Shown: positions 9,809 to 21,855, counted from the stretch's first letter. The stretch: 64,000 bases of DNA from Dactylorhiza incarnata (GCA_033032865.1 JAWHQI010000201.1:3597501-3661500); one strand, 5' to 3'. Numbers and translations are program-made. The notes: generated by a model not told the origin, from the letters alone.

Positions 9809-12800
9809 TTAACTCGAAAGATCTAGGACACCTAACTCAAGTCGTAATAATCGAAATCTTGCATCGGGAAGAGGTTTAGTAAATATGTCAGCGTGTTGAG
9901 AGTCCGTGCCAATGAAACTTACTTTTACATGCTCTTTCTTAATGTGATCCCTAATGAAATGATGACGAACATCGATGTGTTTGGATCTTGAGTGGTGTAC
10001 GGGATTATATGTGAGGTCTATTGCACTTTTGTTGTCACATTTAAGATCAATGATTTTGAGATGAAATCCAAAATCCTCTAGTGTTTGGCTCATCCATAAC
10101 GCTTGTGCACAATAACTACCAAGTGCGATATATTCGGCCTCCGTGGTGGAGAGTGCAACCGAAGATTGTTTCCTACTAGACTAAGCTACTAAAGAGGGTT
10201 CTAGAAAGTGACAAGTACCGCTAGTGCTTTTTCGATCTAGTGAACAACCGGCGTAGTCTGAATCGGAATAGCCGTGGAGTATGAATGAATCATTGTATGG
10301 GTACCATAATCCTAATTTAGATGACCCTAATAGATAACGAAAAATATGTTTTGCTGCTTTTAAATGAGATTCTTTTGGATTGGCTTGAAAGCGAGCACAT
10401 AAACATACGGCAAACATTATATCTGGTCTAGATGCAATTAAGTAAATAAGAGATCCTATCATTCCTCTATATAACGTTTGATCAATGGAAATTCCGGATT
10501 CATCTTTTCATAGTTTTAAAGAAGCACTCATACGAGTAGAAGCTTGTTTAAGATTTTCAAATCCAAATCGTTTAAGCATATCGTGAACATATTTTGTTTG
10601 GCAAATAAAGATACCATCAGTTCGTTGTGAGATTTGAAAACCAAGAAAATATGATAGTTCTCCTACAATACTCATTTCAAATTCATTTTTCATTACTAAG
10701 ACTACTTCATAACACAACTCTTCATTAGTGGCTCCAAAAATGATATCATCAACATATATTTGTAAAATAATTAGATCGTTATTATTATGTTTAATGAAGA
10801 GTGTGTTGTCGGCACTTCCCATAATGTAACCGTGCTTTAACAAAAATGATGTAAGTCGATCATACCATGCACGGGGAGCTTGTTTTAAACCATAAAGCGC
10901 TTTTTCTAATTTGTAAACATGATTAGGAAATTTTTCATTTATGAAACTGGGGGGTTGTTCTACATAAACTTCTTCTTTTATAAACCCGTTTAAAATGGCA
11001 CTTTTGATATCCATTTGAAATAATTTTATTCTTTTAAAACTTGCAAATGCCAAAAATATTCGTATAGATTCTAAGCGAGCAACGGGTGTAAAAAATTCTT
11101 CAAAATCTACCCCCTCGATTTGAGAATAACCTTGAGCAACTAAGCGTGCTTTATTTCTTATAATCCTAGATTCACCATCTAATTTATTTTTAAAGATCCA
11201 TTTTACGCCGATAATTGGATGATTAGATGGTCTATCTACTAGGTTCCAAACTTTCTTTCTTTCAAATTGTCCTAACTCTTCATTCATAGGCAAAAACCAA
11301 AATTCGTCATTTAAAGCGGTGGAAACATTTTTAGGTTCGATTTCGAAAACAAAGCAAATATTTGAAAACGTTTCATGAAGAGAGGATCGAGTTCTTACCC
11401 CAGTTGAAGGTTCCCCAATGATTAGCTCTTTTGGATGATTTTTTGAGAAGTTCAAAACGCTTGGAGGTACATATTCATCTTCCTTGTACTTCTCCTCCTC
11501 TTCTTTGGAAGGTTCCTCTTCGTCATGCTCCAAAGATGGCAAAGGTTCATCATTTTTACCTGTAGGAAGCTTCTCTGCACACAGAATAAACTCATCAAAT
11601 TTAGCATTAATAGACTTTTCAACCTTACTCGATCTTTTGTTAAATATTCTATAGGCTTTACTGGTTGAAGAATATCCAAGAAATATTCCTTCATCACATT
11701 TTTCATCAAATTTTCCTAAAGAATCTTTTGTATTAAGAATAAAACATTTACATCCAAATACTTTAAAATATGATATGTTAGGTTTCTTCTGATAATATAG
11801 TTCATACGGTGTGAGATTTAGTGATGGGCGAAACATAACTCTATTCATTACATAGCATGATGTGCTTACGGCTTCGGCCCAAAAAGACTTAGGTAATTTA
11901 TATTCAGATAACAAGGTGCGTGCTAGTTCTTGGATTGTCCTATTTTTCCGTTCCACAACACCATTTTGTTGAGGTGTGCGTGGAGCAGAGAACTCATGCT
12001 TAATACCTAACATTTCACAAAAAGATTTAAAATTTTCATTTTCAAATTCACCTCCGTGATCTAAGCGAATGCATTTTATTTTTAAATTTAGTTCATTTTG
12101 AATACGAGTACATAATTTTGAGAATTCGCAAAATGCATCAGATTTGGACGAAAGAAATAAAGTCCAGCAATATCTTGAAAAATCATCTATTAGAACGAAA
12201 GTGTATATTTTACCACCAAGACTTGCGGTGTTAACGGGACCAAAGAGATCCATATGAATTAATTGCAATGGTTTTGAAGTAGAAATTTCATTTTTGCTTT
12301 TAAAAGATGATTTTGTAAATTTACCTTTTTGGCATGGAGAACATAGTGAAGATAAATTTCCATTCAACTTAGGCAATCCTCTAATCAATTCCCTTTTTGC
12401 TAGTTTTAAAATGAGCTTTGTACTAGCGTGACCTAAACATCTTTGCCATAGTTCTAATTCATCATTTTTTGTTATAAAACATTTTATAGATGATTTGGAA
12501 AGATCATGAAACGAAACTATGTAAACATTGTGAATTCTAGGTGCAGTTAGTAACACATCTTTTGTTTTAGGATTAACTATTTTGCAAAGATTAGTGGATG
12601 ATTCAAATAATACGTCTAATCTTTTATCACACAGTTGACTTATAGATATTAAGTTATGTTTTAATCCTTTTACATAAAGAACATTTGAGATAAGAAAGGA
12701 TTCGTTACCCACTGTGCCAACTCCCATGATCCTTCCTTTACCGTTATCACCAAACGTTAAGATCCCTCATTTCTTCTTTTCTAGGCTAAGGAATTTTGCT

Positions 12801-12877
12801 TTGTTGCCCGTCATGTGCTTGGAGCAGCCCGAGTCCAAGTACCACACATCGTCCATTTCCTTAGCCTTCCTGCAAAT
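9809..12877 (-). pseudogene. pol: Copia pol of element A (PR-IN-RT-RH)
   Basis: Translation after the gag stop begins ICRKAKEMDDVWYLDSGC, with the protease DSG. The long segment 10508-12727 (739 aa) carries the GAG-pre-integrase finger with WQRCLGH near residue 97 (first His changed to Gln) and CSPC near 129. Integrase D160 (HMDLFGP), D223 (LDHGGEF) and E259 (VVERKNR) are present, then RT with QMDIKSA near 571 and YVDD at 658-661. RNase H follows at 10181-10462 (YSDSDYAG, DRKSTSG) and 9809-10093 (HFIRDHI, DIFTKPL). Nonsense codons near 12745, 10508 and 10181 are single-base changes in one frame. The element makes and integrates cDNA; this copy is inactive without suppression. Confidence 0.95.
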
Positions 12878-12880
12878 CTA
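12869..12880 (-). promoter_or_regulatory. Gag/pol boundary: in-frame TAG then TTTGCAGG
   Basis: Gag ends at TAG (12878-12880 on the minus strand) and pol continues in the same frame. TTGCAGG (12869-12875) follows at once, matching a plant 3' splice acceptor. The same arrangement is seen at 40491-40506 (D) and 29219-29235 (B). Confidence 0.55.
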
Positions 12881-14804
12881 GAGAGAAGATGAGAGTAAAG
12901 ATCTAGATACCCAAGAGGTACCACCCATAGAGTAAGTGGATTTCTTAGGTACCCAGATTTGTTTTAACAATCGTTGTTTTATATTCCTGCAAGAGCTAGA
13001 CGTATGTCCAAACTTAAGACAATTAGCACACGAAATAAAGGGGGTTGAGACCCTTTTCTGAGTTTCTACGTTGCTCTTGCTGGATGATGTTTGAACATTA
13101 GAAAAAACAGAGGATTTTTTAACAGTTGAGCTACCGCCGACGTTAGTGGCTAGCGTCAGGCGGTAGGGTTCACTTTTATATCCGACCCCAAATTTTCCAG
13201 AACCATAACATTGGTTTCCCAAAAGCATATCCAGGGATTTTTTACCAATCCCAAATTTTTTATGGCTATATTGAGGTCATGATTTGGTTTTTTAAGAAAT
13301 GTATTTTCTTGTACAATCATAACACATTTATTTTCAAATCCCTTTTTGTTATTTTCAATTTGTAAAAGAGAGGTTTTTAGTTTTCTCTCTAAGTCCCCCT
13401 TTTCTTTTGCAATAGTTTTGTTTTGTGAGAGGGCCTTAGAAAGAGAAACTTCAAGTTCTTTTGTCTTAAATAAAGAGTGCTCACACTCTTGACATGAAAC
13501 CATTCTCTTTTCAAGGGAAATCAATTTTTTGTGAGCTTGTGATTTTCTTTGATAATAGATTCATTTTCACGATTTAATATAATATTATCTTTTATACTTT
13601 GATCATAGGATTTGCAAGTTAGAACAAATTCATCATAGAGTTCTTCGAAAGTAGGAGGAGTTACCTCAGTGTCGCTAAGAACACTGGTGTCGTCATCATT
13701 GGTTTTTGCCATTAAGCATAAGTTTGCTTCCTCCTTGCTGCTTGATTCAGACTCGCTTGACTCTTCAGAGGAAGAATCATCCCAAGTTGCGGTTTTCAGT
13801 ACTTTCTTTTTCTCTTTTGCTTTGTATAGTTCTTTTTGGTCCTTTTGATACTTCGGGCACTGGCTCCGAATGAGCCCGGTCTTTCTGTAGTGGTAGCACT
13901 CCGGTGGTGGTCTTTCTTCTTCATCTTCGCTTCCCTTTTCTTTCCTTGATGAAGAGGAAGATCCCTTTTGTCGAGTATCCTTTTGGAAGTATTTTCAGAA
14001 TGTGTTCCTTCTTTCCAGATTCCTGATGAACTTCCTGAAGTTCTTCACCAGGAGACCTTCTTCATCTTCATCATCATCTTTGATGCTCTCCTTCTTTGAT
14101 TTTAGTGTGAGAGCCTTTTTCTTTGGCTCTTTGTTGTATTCATCGTGTTGAATCTGTAGTTCTACCTCATGGGTTTTGAGATTCCCAATAAGGTTCTCGA
14201 TCTGGAGCGTTCTTAAGTTGTGCGACTCTGAGATGGCTGTCACCTTTGGATTGAACCTTGGAGGTAAGGAGCAAAGAATTTTCCTCACCAAGTCCCCATC
14301 TGAGTAGGTCTTTCAAAGTGCCTTTGAAGTGTTGACGATCTTGGTGAAGCGAGTGTACATCGAGTTGATGTCCTCTTCGGTATCCATCCTTAATTTTTCA
14401 TATTCAGATTCCAGTTGGAATAGCTTTGCATCTTTCACCTGCGATGTACCTTCATGAGTAACTTCCAATTGATTCCAAATATCATAAGCAGTTATGCATG
14501 CAGAAATTCTATTAAACTCAGTCCTATTTAAAGCGCAATATAAGGCGTTCATTGCTTTAGCATTATTTTTACACCTTAGTTTATCGTTATCATCCAATTT
14601 ATCTTTAGGTTTTAGTAATGTCGCATCTCCCACTACAGTTGTAGGAGGAGAGTACCGAACTTCTACCATGTTCCATACTTCCATATCCATGGTCATAAGA
14701 AAACACATCATTCGATTTTTCCAGTAGTTAAAATCTGACCCAGTAAAGAGAGGTGGTCGACTAACCCCTTGACCCTCCGGAAAAGCGAGATCAATAGACG
14801 CCAT
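12878..14804 (-). pseudogene. gag: Copia gag of element A
   Basis: The N-terminal segment (14313-14804, 163 aa) has the start MASIDLAFPEGQG, FTGSDFNYWKNRM and YDIWNQLEVTHEGT, typical of the copia capsid domain of SIRE elements. It continues in 13995-14291 with MVRKILCSLPPRF. The zinc knuckle near 13862-13903 reads CYHYRKTGLIRSQC, with the second Cys and the His lost. A Ser/Glu-rich stretch and a heptad-like segment (13156-13712) follow, as in SIRE gag. The tail IWVPKKSTYSMGG ends at a TAG. At least three frameshifts separate the pieces. The start at 14804 is the first Met after the PBS. Confidence 0.88.
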
Positions 14805-14838
14805 TAATCCCGGTTGTTAAGCCGATTAGAATAACCTA

Positions 14839-14850
14839 GCTCTGATACCA
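14839..14850 (-). promoter_or_regulatory. Primer-binding site of element A (initiator tRNA-Met type)
   Basis: The minus strand reads TGGTATCAGAGC two bases inside the 5' LTR end, complementary to the 3' end of plant initiator tRNA-Met. Confidence 0.9.
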
Positions 14851-15543
14851 CTTGTTTGATCGGTAGGCGCCTTCATAGGGGGGGGGGGGGGTGAATAAGG
14901 GTTTTCAAACACTTATATTATATTTTGAAAAGCTTTGAAATAATGCGAGATTAAGACAATAAGAAGTCAAGTAAAACAATTGAAATAAAGTAGAGACATG
15001 CTTTATTAATATCAAATGAGGTTTTACAAAAGTTGATTTCTATAACGCTAGAAATCAGTGGTGATGAATAGTAGGCTCTTTTTGTTTTCTATCCCGACTC
15101 GCATCCCCACGAACCGGTGGCCCTAGCCTATCCTCCCCGGATTTGGCCTCAAGCCGCTCTAGCCAACCCTTCCCTGGATATGGCCACGAGCACCCCCTAG
15201 ACCTTGCCTAGATCTAGTCGCCAACACGAAGCGAGTTTCCGCCCTAAGTCCTACCCAGACCTAGTCGCCAACACGAGGCGATTTCACTAACCGTTTACAA
15301 GAAATAAGAAATGAAAATAATTAAAAACTCCCTCTTGATGAACTTCTGAAGTTGGAGATGAAGATCCGCTGTAGAATAAGCGTTGTAGAAGCGTACTTAG
15401 TTTGGATCCAGCGTGATGAGATTCTCCTTCAGAAGTTTGCAGAACTTTGGTAGGACATCAACTTTCGGCCAAGGTAGCCTCTGGATTCTAGCACTCAATC
15501 TCTCTCTCTCTGATGTCTCTTTGAAACGAGAGAAGAGGGGTCC

Positions 15544-15554
15544 ATTTTATAGCC
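15544..15554 (-). promoter_or_regulatory. TATA box of element A LTR
   Basis: CTATAAAATGG on the minus strand, about 690 bp before the PBS-proximal LTR end, fits the core promoter of the 5' LTR. Confidence 0.6.
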
Positions 15555-15734
15555 TCAGCGCTAGCACCTGCGCTAGTGGTACCGCCGGCGCTATCCCATT
15601 TTAGGACATATTCTACGCGGCAGAATCTTCAATTCGAGGAAACATTTCTCTCTTGCCTACTGTGCTCCGCGCTATCGCCTGCGCTATCGGATACCGCCAG
15701 GTGCTATCTCCTTCTATAAGTACTCCCGGAATTG

Positions 15735-15840
15735 CGCTTAAGCATTCTTTTCGTCGATCGAATTTTCTTCGAACGCAGTGATGAGCATTTCGTCGAGCGC
15801 AGCTTACAGTTCATCGAGCGAATTTTCGTCGAACGCAAGC
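15735..15840. repeat. TCGTCGA motif cluster in element A U3
   Basis: TTCGTCGATCGAATTTTC, TTTCGTCGAGCGCAG, TTCATCGAGCGAATTTTC and TTCGTCGAACGCAAGC occur in about 100 bp upstream of the TATA box in element orientation. Confidence 0.8.
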
Positions 15841-16036
15841 TAGCGCCAGGGGCTAGGTGCTACCGTCGGTGCTAGTAGGAGTGTTTGATTTGATGGCTCA
15901 ACTTTGGGGGAACCTTCTTATGTAATCCTTGAGTCATGTGGAGTTTGTTACCCTGCACACTTAAACACACAAGATCAAATACACATAGGATTTGTTATTA
16001 TCAAACCTAGGAGATGCGGAAGACCATGTTCCATCA

Positions 16037-16041
16037 GAGAG
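16037..16041. repeat. Target-site duplication GAGAG, right copy (element A)
   Basis: GAGAG directly follows the LTR terminus CCATCA and matches 8763-8767. Confidence 0.85.
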
Positions 16042-16780
16042 ATGCTCAACAGCACAGGAGCCAGATGCTCCGTAGCGCGGGGGCGGATTGCCCCGCATCG
16101 CGGGGGCGGTTTGCCCCGCAGCGCGTGAGGGAGATGCCCCATAGTGCATGAGTGAGATGCTCAGTAGTGCGGGAGCGAGATGCTCTGCACTGTAGGAGCG
16201 AGATGCTCAATAGCGCGGGAGTAAGATGCTCTACAATGCGGGAGCAGGATAGCCAACAACGTGGGAGTGATATGCTCTACAGCGTGGGATTGGGATGCAC
16301 CGCAACATGGCATAGAGATGCTCTGCAACGCAGTAGTGGGATGCCTCATTGCATCGGGCGAGATGCTCTACAGTGCGGGAGCGAGATTCTCTGTAGCGTG
16401 GGAGCGAGATGCTCTGTAGCGTGGGAGCGAGATGCTTTAGAGGACGGGATTGGGATGCCCTGCAGCGTGGGAGCGAGATGCTCTCCAGCGTCGGAGCAGG
16501 ATGCCCAATAGTGCAGGAGCGAGATGATCTGCAGCACGAGAGTGAGATGCTCTACATCGCGGTAGAGGAATGCCCAACAACATGGGAGTGTGGTGATATG
16601 CAATGCGGGAGTGAGATGCTTTGCATTGCAGCAGCGGGATGCCCAACATCGTGGGAGAGAGATGCTAGCAGTGTGGGCATGACATGCACTACAACGCAGG
16701 AGCGGGATGCCCAGCAGCATGAGAGGGAGATGCCCAGCAGCGCGGGAGCAAGAAGCTCAGCAGTACGGGAGAGAGATGTT
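16037..16780. repeat. Tandem repeat, 23 bp unit, right part of the split array
   Basis: The same GCGTGGGAGCGAGATGCTCTG-like unit as 8170-8767, about 32 copies; GCGTG at 16396 and 16419 gives the 23-bp period. With element A removed, the two parts join into one array of about 1.3 kb. Overlapping open frames on both strands are repeat artefacts. Confidence 0.9.
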
Positions 16781-17492
16781 TTACTTTATAGATGAGCAGT
16801 GCTCCCCAAAGTTGGAGAGCTCGCTGCTTGGTGTTGGAACTAGGGTGTGTGGCCTTAACCGTTGGAGTTTTGCTTCAGGAGACCTGTATAATTAACTAAG
16901 TCAAAAAGCAATTACAATATTGTAGAAAACCAAGACATGCATGCATGCGTAAGTTTAGTCTCACAACTTATTACACCAAAGTGAAAACAAAAAAGGGAAG
17001 TTGCTGATAATTAAGGTGCAGGTGTTGTGCGCTCTACTAGGGGGAGAGCCCCCTTACCCAAGGTCTACAACTTATCCTTGCTGGGATGCTGCGTGGCCCT
17101 CTGCTGGATTCTCATCCTGTGGTGCGAGTTGTTTCGGGACTGGATTCTGTAGGAATCTCCTGAGGAGACCTTACCAGATAAGGCGCGCAATTATTTCTTT
17201 CAACCAGTTGCAGCCTTCGGTTCTGTGGTCATGATCACGATGGAAGTCACATTACTGTGATTGATTTCTCCTGTTTGGTGTGAGTGGTTCGGATCTATGA
17301 AGCACATCACTGTCACGGATGGCAAGAAGCACATTGGTTCGGGTGGTGTTCAAGGGCTTGTAGTCCTGATGCTGACAAGTTCTTTGGTCCCAGTGGGTGG
17401 TTATCTCGATGTTCGCCGTTTGAATTGGTAACCGATAGTTTCTCTTGGTCCCTCTTTCTCTTTGAGCTTTCTTCGAACTATTGTCGGTGTGT
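16781..17492. other. No gene recognised
   Basis: This joins the 23-bp array to a minus-strand gag remnant. The small open frames at 17001-17234 and 17284-17496 show no family motif. It may be more of the same decayed Ty3/gypsy element. Confidence 0.4.
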
Positions 17493-18639
17493 CTAGATTG
17501 CTTTGTCTTCCGTGATCTGAGCCTCGAATCGGTGGACGGGGTCGGGGTAGTTGGACACTATTTCCCTCATCAGCATTGAGTAGAATTTTCCTGGTTGGAG
17601 TTCTCTGAGGAAAACACCGCGTAGGAGATTGGGGTCAACCCCCAGAATTTGTCGTGCCATTATAGTGAAGATGCAGAAGAAATCCTTGAGCAAGTCCCCC
17701 TTGATCTGTCGGATCCTAGAGATGAGAAGGTTCCAAAACAATCCTCTGGTTGGCGATAAACTGGTCCGCGAATAAATTGGTTAATTCTGTAAAGTTATTG
17801 ATTTCAACCTCTTTCAGGGAATGGAACCAGGTGCAAGCTTGTTCCTTCAGAGTCGCCAGGAATACTTGACACAGGAGCTGATTTGGAGCATTGTAGATCT
17901 GCATGTAGTTGCGAAATGACTTACATAGTCTAGAGGATCGTCCGACCCATTGAAGGTCTTGAAGTTGGTGAGCTTGAAGTTGAGCGGAATGGGATGCATC
18001 AGGACCTGTGTAGCTAACGGGGAGATGTAGTGAATGGGGCATCGCACGTTTGTATCTTGGATCCCCCATGCCCTTATTCCTCCTCGATCTTGCATCTGAC
18101 TTCCTCGAGAGTGAGCATACTGTAAACCTGGCCGACATCTAGTTCCGAGTGGCGGGGGTTTAGCTGCGCGCGCCCATGAAGGCCTCCAAGTAGCACGTCA
18201 TGCATGGAGCTGGCATCATCAGAAAGCTTGTCTATGGCGGGGTCTTCCCATCTGTCTGCAGCTTTTGGAAAGGCATGGGTCGGAACAAGTGGCGGTCTCA
18301 TACTAGGGGCGACAACTGGGTTGGGGCGTGAGAGGCCACCAGATCTCTCAGCAGGGTGAGCACCTCCGCCTGACGCTCCTCCATTAAGCGCACACGCTCT
18401 TCAACAAACATTATTAGCGCAACTAAAAATTCTTTGTGAAGCGGTATGTTGCTGATGAGCGAATTGGCGGGAGCTTTAGTGGTATGTTCCTCAGGGACGA
18501 CATTGTCGACAGCGCAAGAGCTTCTTTTATCATTGTTATTAGTTGGGAGCACTTGCGTAAAACAAGTCCTGTCCTCAGAACTTCTTTGGAGATTTTGGGA
18601 ACACTTTCCCATAGATGGCGTAAAACTGTTATGGGTCAT
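17493..18639 (-). pseudogene. gag: Ty3/gypsy gag remnant, Tat/Ogre-like
   Basis: Overlapping minus-strand frames 18298-18639, 17716-18138 and 17493-17741 together give a gag. The N-terminal part has EERVRLMEERQAEVLTLLRD. The middle has the capsid signature QVFLATLKEQACTWFHSL followed by FTELTNLFADQFIANQ. The C-terminal part has LGVDPNLLRGVFLRELQPGKF. The pattern ATLKG-A-WF-L then F-EL---F is the retrotransposon gag domain of Tat-type elements. Frameshifts near 17730 and 18100-18300 disable it. The zinc knuckle and downstream pol are missing; the array side at 16037-16780 lies where pol should continue. Confidence 0.75.
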
Positions 18640-18749
18640 TTAGCTCTCTCCCAGTTTGGAGAATTGAACCATCTTACCTCGAGAGTGAGCCAAGTGCGTA
18701 AATAGTTAATAGATAACCAACAGAAGAGACGACAATACTGTATAACCCC

Positions 18750-19010
18750 AGTATTCGCCAAGAGGTGAGCGGAGGCTAAGGGATCAATAGGCGAGAAGAG
18801 AAGGAAGGTCGGCGAGCCGGACTCTCGCCAGCTGTTTGCACGAAGGCGGGCGAGCCGGGCACTCGCCATTCGCTCGCCAGAAGGCGGGCGAGCTGGGTTC
18901 TCGCCAGAAGACGGGCGAGTTGGGCTCTCGCGGGCCGCTCACAGGAAGTTAGGCGAGCCGGGTTCCCACGGGTCATGAGAGGAGCCCTTGTGGGTGGCTC
19001 ACTCAGTAGG
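18750..19010. repeat. GC-rich repeat of GGCGAGCCGGG / CTCGCCAG words
   Basis: Five or six imperfect units of about 35-40 bp read (A/G)GGCGGGCGAGCCGGG(C/T)(T/A)CTCGCCA. GGCGAGC and its complement GCTCGCC alternate, so the block could fold into hairpins. Confidence 0.7.
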
Positions 19011-19099
19011 GATCCAAAGGTGTTTTTACCTGGAAGCCCATGGTGGTCTACAGTTAGCCCTCCAAACAACGGAGTTTGGCTATTGGCAGACCATTTTGG

Positions 19100-19560
19100 G
19101 CTGCGTATAGTAAAATTGTAAGACGGAATTCCGCTATTAACATACCATACTAGAAAAACTATAAATAGACCTTGAAGGGCACCTTTGGAGAGGATTCCAA
19201 TCTCAGTATTCTGAGCTTCCTTCTCCCTCGGTTATCTTGGCTTAGCTCTTAGGCACTCTAAGGTGCCAATTCTCAGCTTTGGCTTGGGAGGGGAAGCGCT
19301 CAAAGATCTTTCGGGTGTGTGGTGGGGCCTCCGCGCTGCGAGCAAGGGTCTGTGTCTTATTCTGAGGCTCCGGTCTTTTTCTTCCGAGGAATCAGTATGT
19401 GCTAGCTGCCCCCATCTTTGGGGGCCCGAGCTCCACAAGAGACCAAGTTCTAGTTTCAACAAATACTTTTTCTGTTTAAAATCCTGGAAGGGGAAAAACC
19501 CAAGAGGTCGGTTTGGTGTCGACCAATTCCACTAGTTTTCTTGAGGTTACAAGTGTTAGA
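19100..19560 (+). other. LTR-like promoter region, plus orientation
   Basis: AACTATAAATAGACC near 19154-19168 is followed by GAAGGGCACCTTTGGAGAGG and a pyrimidine-rich stretch, like the TATA-to-R region of Tat-type LTRs. It points right, while the neighbouring gag points left, so the two are probably from different or rearranged elements. LTR ends are not visible. The open frame 19263-19535 has no family motif. Confidence 0.4.
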
Positions 19561-20584
19561 ATATTCGAGTGGGTGATAGGCCACCGCTCTGATTACAAGT
19601 ACTTGAAAGTAAACAAGATGCAAAGCCTTTCTTGGCTCTCGTAGGAGCGGTTCTGAGAGTAGTCACTCGAGCATGCAATAGATAAGCCGCTGGAGCAGGC
19701 ACTGTGGAAGGCTAAGTACACAGTTCAGAAGGCACTGGATAAGACACTTGGGCAGTCTCTGTGGAGATCTAAGTTCACTCTTGAGAAGGCACTTGAGAGG
19801 CGTAAGACCCCCCTCCCCTGACCACAACCGGGTCGGGTCAGAGACGGGCCTTACCGCCCAAGATGACTACCTTATGCTTTCTGAATGCCACCAACCCACT
19901 CTCCAATCATAACCTTCCATCACACCGCAGATGTTCATAACCAGCCATCACACCTTATGTAAACATAGTTTGGACCGCTTCTCTTCCAGCAGGGTAGCGA
20001 ACCCCGCAGGCCTCACCGATGTGGCCGTCGGTGACAGTGGCCAGTCCTGCCACTTCTGGGTGTGGACTTACTGCACTACCAAGGCACCAACGTATATCCC
20101 CGTGTACTCTTAGACGTAGGAGACATCCGGTAAAAACTAAGTTTGGACAACCAACGAAGGAACCCAGCGGGGCATATAAGACACGATCGGGCTACCGTGG
20201 TGCAAATCATACTGTCGCCTAGAGTCGTCAACCTTCCCGCACCGGTACGTACCGTCTATGGGCATGACTGACCCGCCACTTTTTACTGCATGCAATTTAC
20301 AATAAAAGCATTTTATAAGTAAGATGATAGTCACTCTCAGGTCCGCGGTGGTTTACCTTACTCGAAATGAAACTATTTGGGCAAATAACCACAAAATATC
20401 CACGTGCAGCTCAACTTTAGACCAGGAGCGCAATGAGCGCGTGAGTACATTATTTGGGGCCAACTTGGGAGGATTAACTCGACTCGCGATTATCACAAAC
20501 TAACACATCTCTAGAAAGCCAAATGCTCGTTAGAGCATGACCCGATCTTAAAGATGCAGAAAGAGTAAATTGCAATAAATAAGT
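19561..20584 (-). other. No gene; decayed long-LTR sequence, probably minus strand
   Basis: Read on the minus strand, 19800-20280 contains CACCCAGAAGTGGCAGGA, CCACTGTCACCGAC and surrounding text in the same order as CACCTAGAAGTGGAGTGC and CCACTGTTTCCG at about 58985-59020 in the LTR of element F. I infer a Del/Tekay-type LTR that was the target into which element C inserted; its other part would be 52995-54975. Confidence 0.4.
20580..20584. repeat. Target-site duplication TAAGT, left copy (element C)
   Basis: TAAGT precedes the LTR terminus TGTTAAAATTTT and is repeated exactly at 52995-52999, 32.4 kb away. Confidence 0.9.
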
Positions 20585-21730
20585 TGTTAAAATTTTATAA
20601 TAAGCGGAAAACGAGAACAAGGTTGCAGGAACACTCTCAACCATACCAAGCACCAGAAACTAGAAACAATGAAGGAACAAGATAAATCTTGTATTAACTA
20701 TCTTTTGTACATTTTGAGACATACATTGCGAGACAAGATTTATCAGTACACGCAATGATGAGGAGTGAAGAAAACCAACTACAAGAAGCTGGTGGTTTAC
20801 AAGATGAACCCGCCAAACCGCCCGGCTAACAAAGGCTATCAGCGCAAGACGCCAAGTCGCCAAACCGCAACTCAACACGTAGACTACCAATTATACCAAT
20901 GCTCACTCTATTCGCCCAAGCAAGGCCGCCTAACCACATTCACTTGGCCGCTCCTATCCACGAACAAGCTGCTGAACTGAACAGAAGTAATAGACCGGCA
21001 AAGGCAAACCGCCTAACTGCCGCGGTCTGAACTTTATTGAAAGCTGGAACCGAGCTGAAGAGAACATGCCTTGTCGCTAACCGCGACCTCCTGCTGCTAC
21101 CCGCCACAGATTGCTACCGGCTTATCCACTGCGGTCTGTCCTGATCAAATCAGAACCATAAGCAAGTGGCACAACCTGCGAACACAGCAAAGGTAAGCCT
21201 CAAACCGCACGAACAGAAAAGTCTATCCGCACCACAAACTCGCGAGCTCTCACTTACTGTTCAAGTCTCTGTATGGCGAGCAAGGGGGGGCCTATTTATA
21301 GTAGAGGTAAGGAGTGTGGTCATCGCCTACGCGATATGATAACCGCCCATATCAGTAGCGAGTAGCAAACAACTCACGTGGGTTGCTGAGATAACCCTGT
21401 AGAACAGTTTGCCGACTTAAGAACAAGCTGCGCAGACTACTTGCAAAACTCCAGAAATACCAGCAGACACCTGCCAGGCCCCGAGCAAAAAACCGGCCAG
21501 AGAACTAACACCTGTATATAACCGCGAATACTATCCGCCCGGTTACAAACAGATGGCTGACCCAAGGTGGTTTGAGAACCAAGGCCACCTGCCACTGGCT
21601 AACCGCAAGACCAATGAGGGAAGAAAACCCGCGCGGTCTTCATACCAGACGCCCAACCTCCGCGGTTTACCAGATCGCCCGGTCTGATGCCCAGATCTCC
21701 CGACCTCCACTTACACTTCAAAATTCAACA
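20585..21730 (-). repeat. 3' LTR of element C
   Basis: On the plus strand it runs from TGTTAAAATTTT to AAATTCAACA and matches 51850-52994 throughout. It includes a minus-strand TATA box (CTATAAATAGG) at about 21292-21302. Confidence 0.95.
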
Positions 21731-21750
21731 CTCCCCCTTAAAGTGGGAAG
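21731..21750 (-). promoter_or_regulatory. Polypurine tract of element C
   Basis: The minus strand reads CTTCCCACTTTAAGGGGGAG directly before the 3' LTR start TGTTGAATTTTG. Confidence 0.85.
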
Positions 21751-21855
21751 AGGAAGTCAGCCCAAGCAATCCTCGTAACCGAGTAAATGGTCCCTTCGCC
21801 AGCGGCTTCGTGAAGATGTCAGCAACATTGTCCTCACTCCACACATGCTCAACCA

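Larger units (their letters stand above)
8768..16036 (-). mobile_element. Copia element A, SIRE-like, minus strand
   Basis: This is a 7.3-kb insertion into a 23-bp tandem array, flanked by a GAGAG duplication. On the minus strand the order is 5' LTR (14853-16036), PBS, gag, pol (protease, integrase, RT, RNase H), AT-rich 3' UTR, and a 3' LTR lacking U3 (8768-9291). The retained LTR segments are near-identical, so the insertion is fairly recent. Pol has only about three nonsense codons. Gag and integrase resemble the SIRE lineage. There is no ORF3 between RNase H and the 3' LTR, unlike elements B and D. Confidence 0.93.
14853..16036 (-). repeat. 5' LTR of element A, about 1.18 kb
   Basis: In element orientation it starts TGATGGAACATG (16036) and ends at TG/CA paired TGTTTGATC (14853 on the plus strand). 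The minus strand has a TATA-like CTATAAAATGG at about 15544-15554. Upstream of it (15735-15840) lies a cluster of TCGTCGA/TCGAACGC motifs and repeats of GCGCTAGC-like words. A G run is at about 14879-14891. Confidence 0.9.

Noticed and set aside
14839..14850. tRNA gene remnants at the TGGTATCAGAGC sites
   Set aside because: These short matches are primer-binding sites next to LTR ends; no cloverleaf surrounds them.
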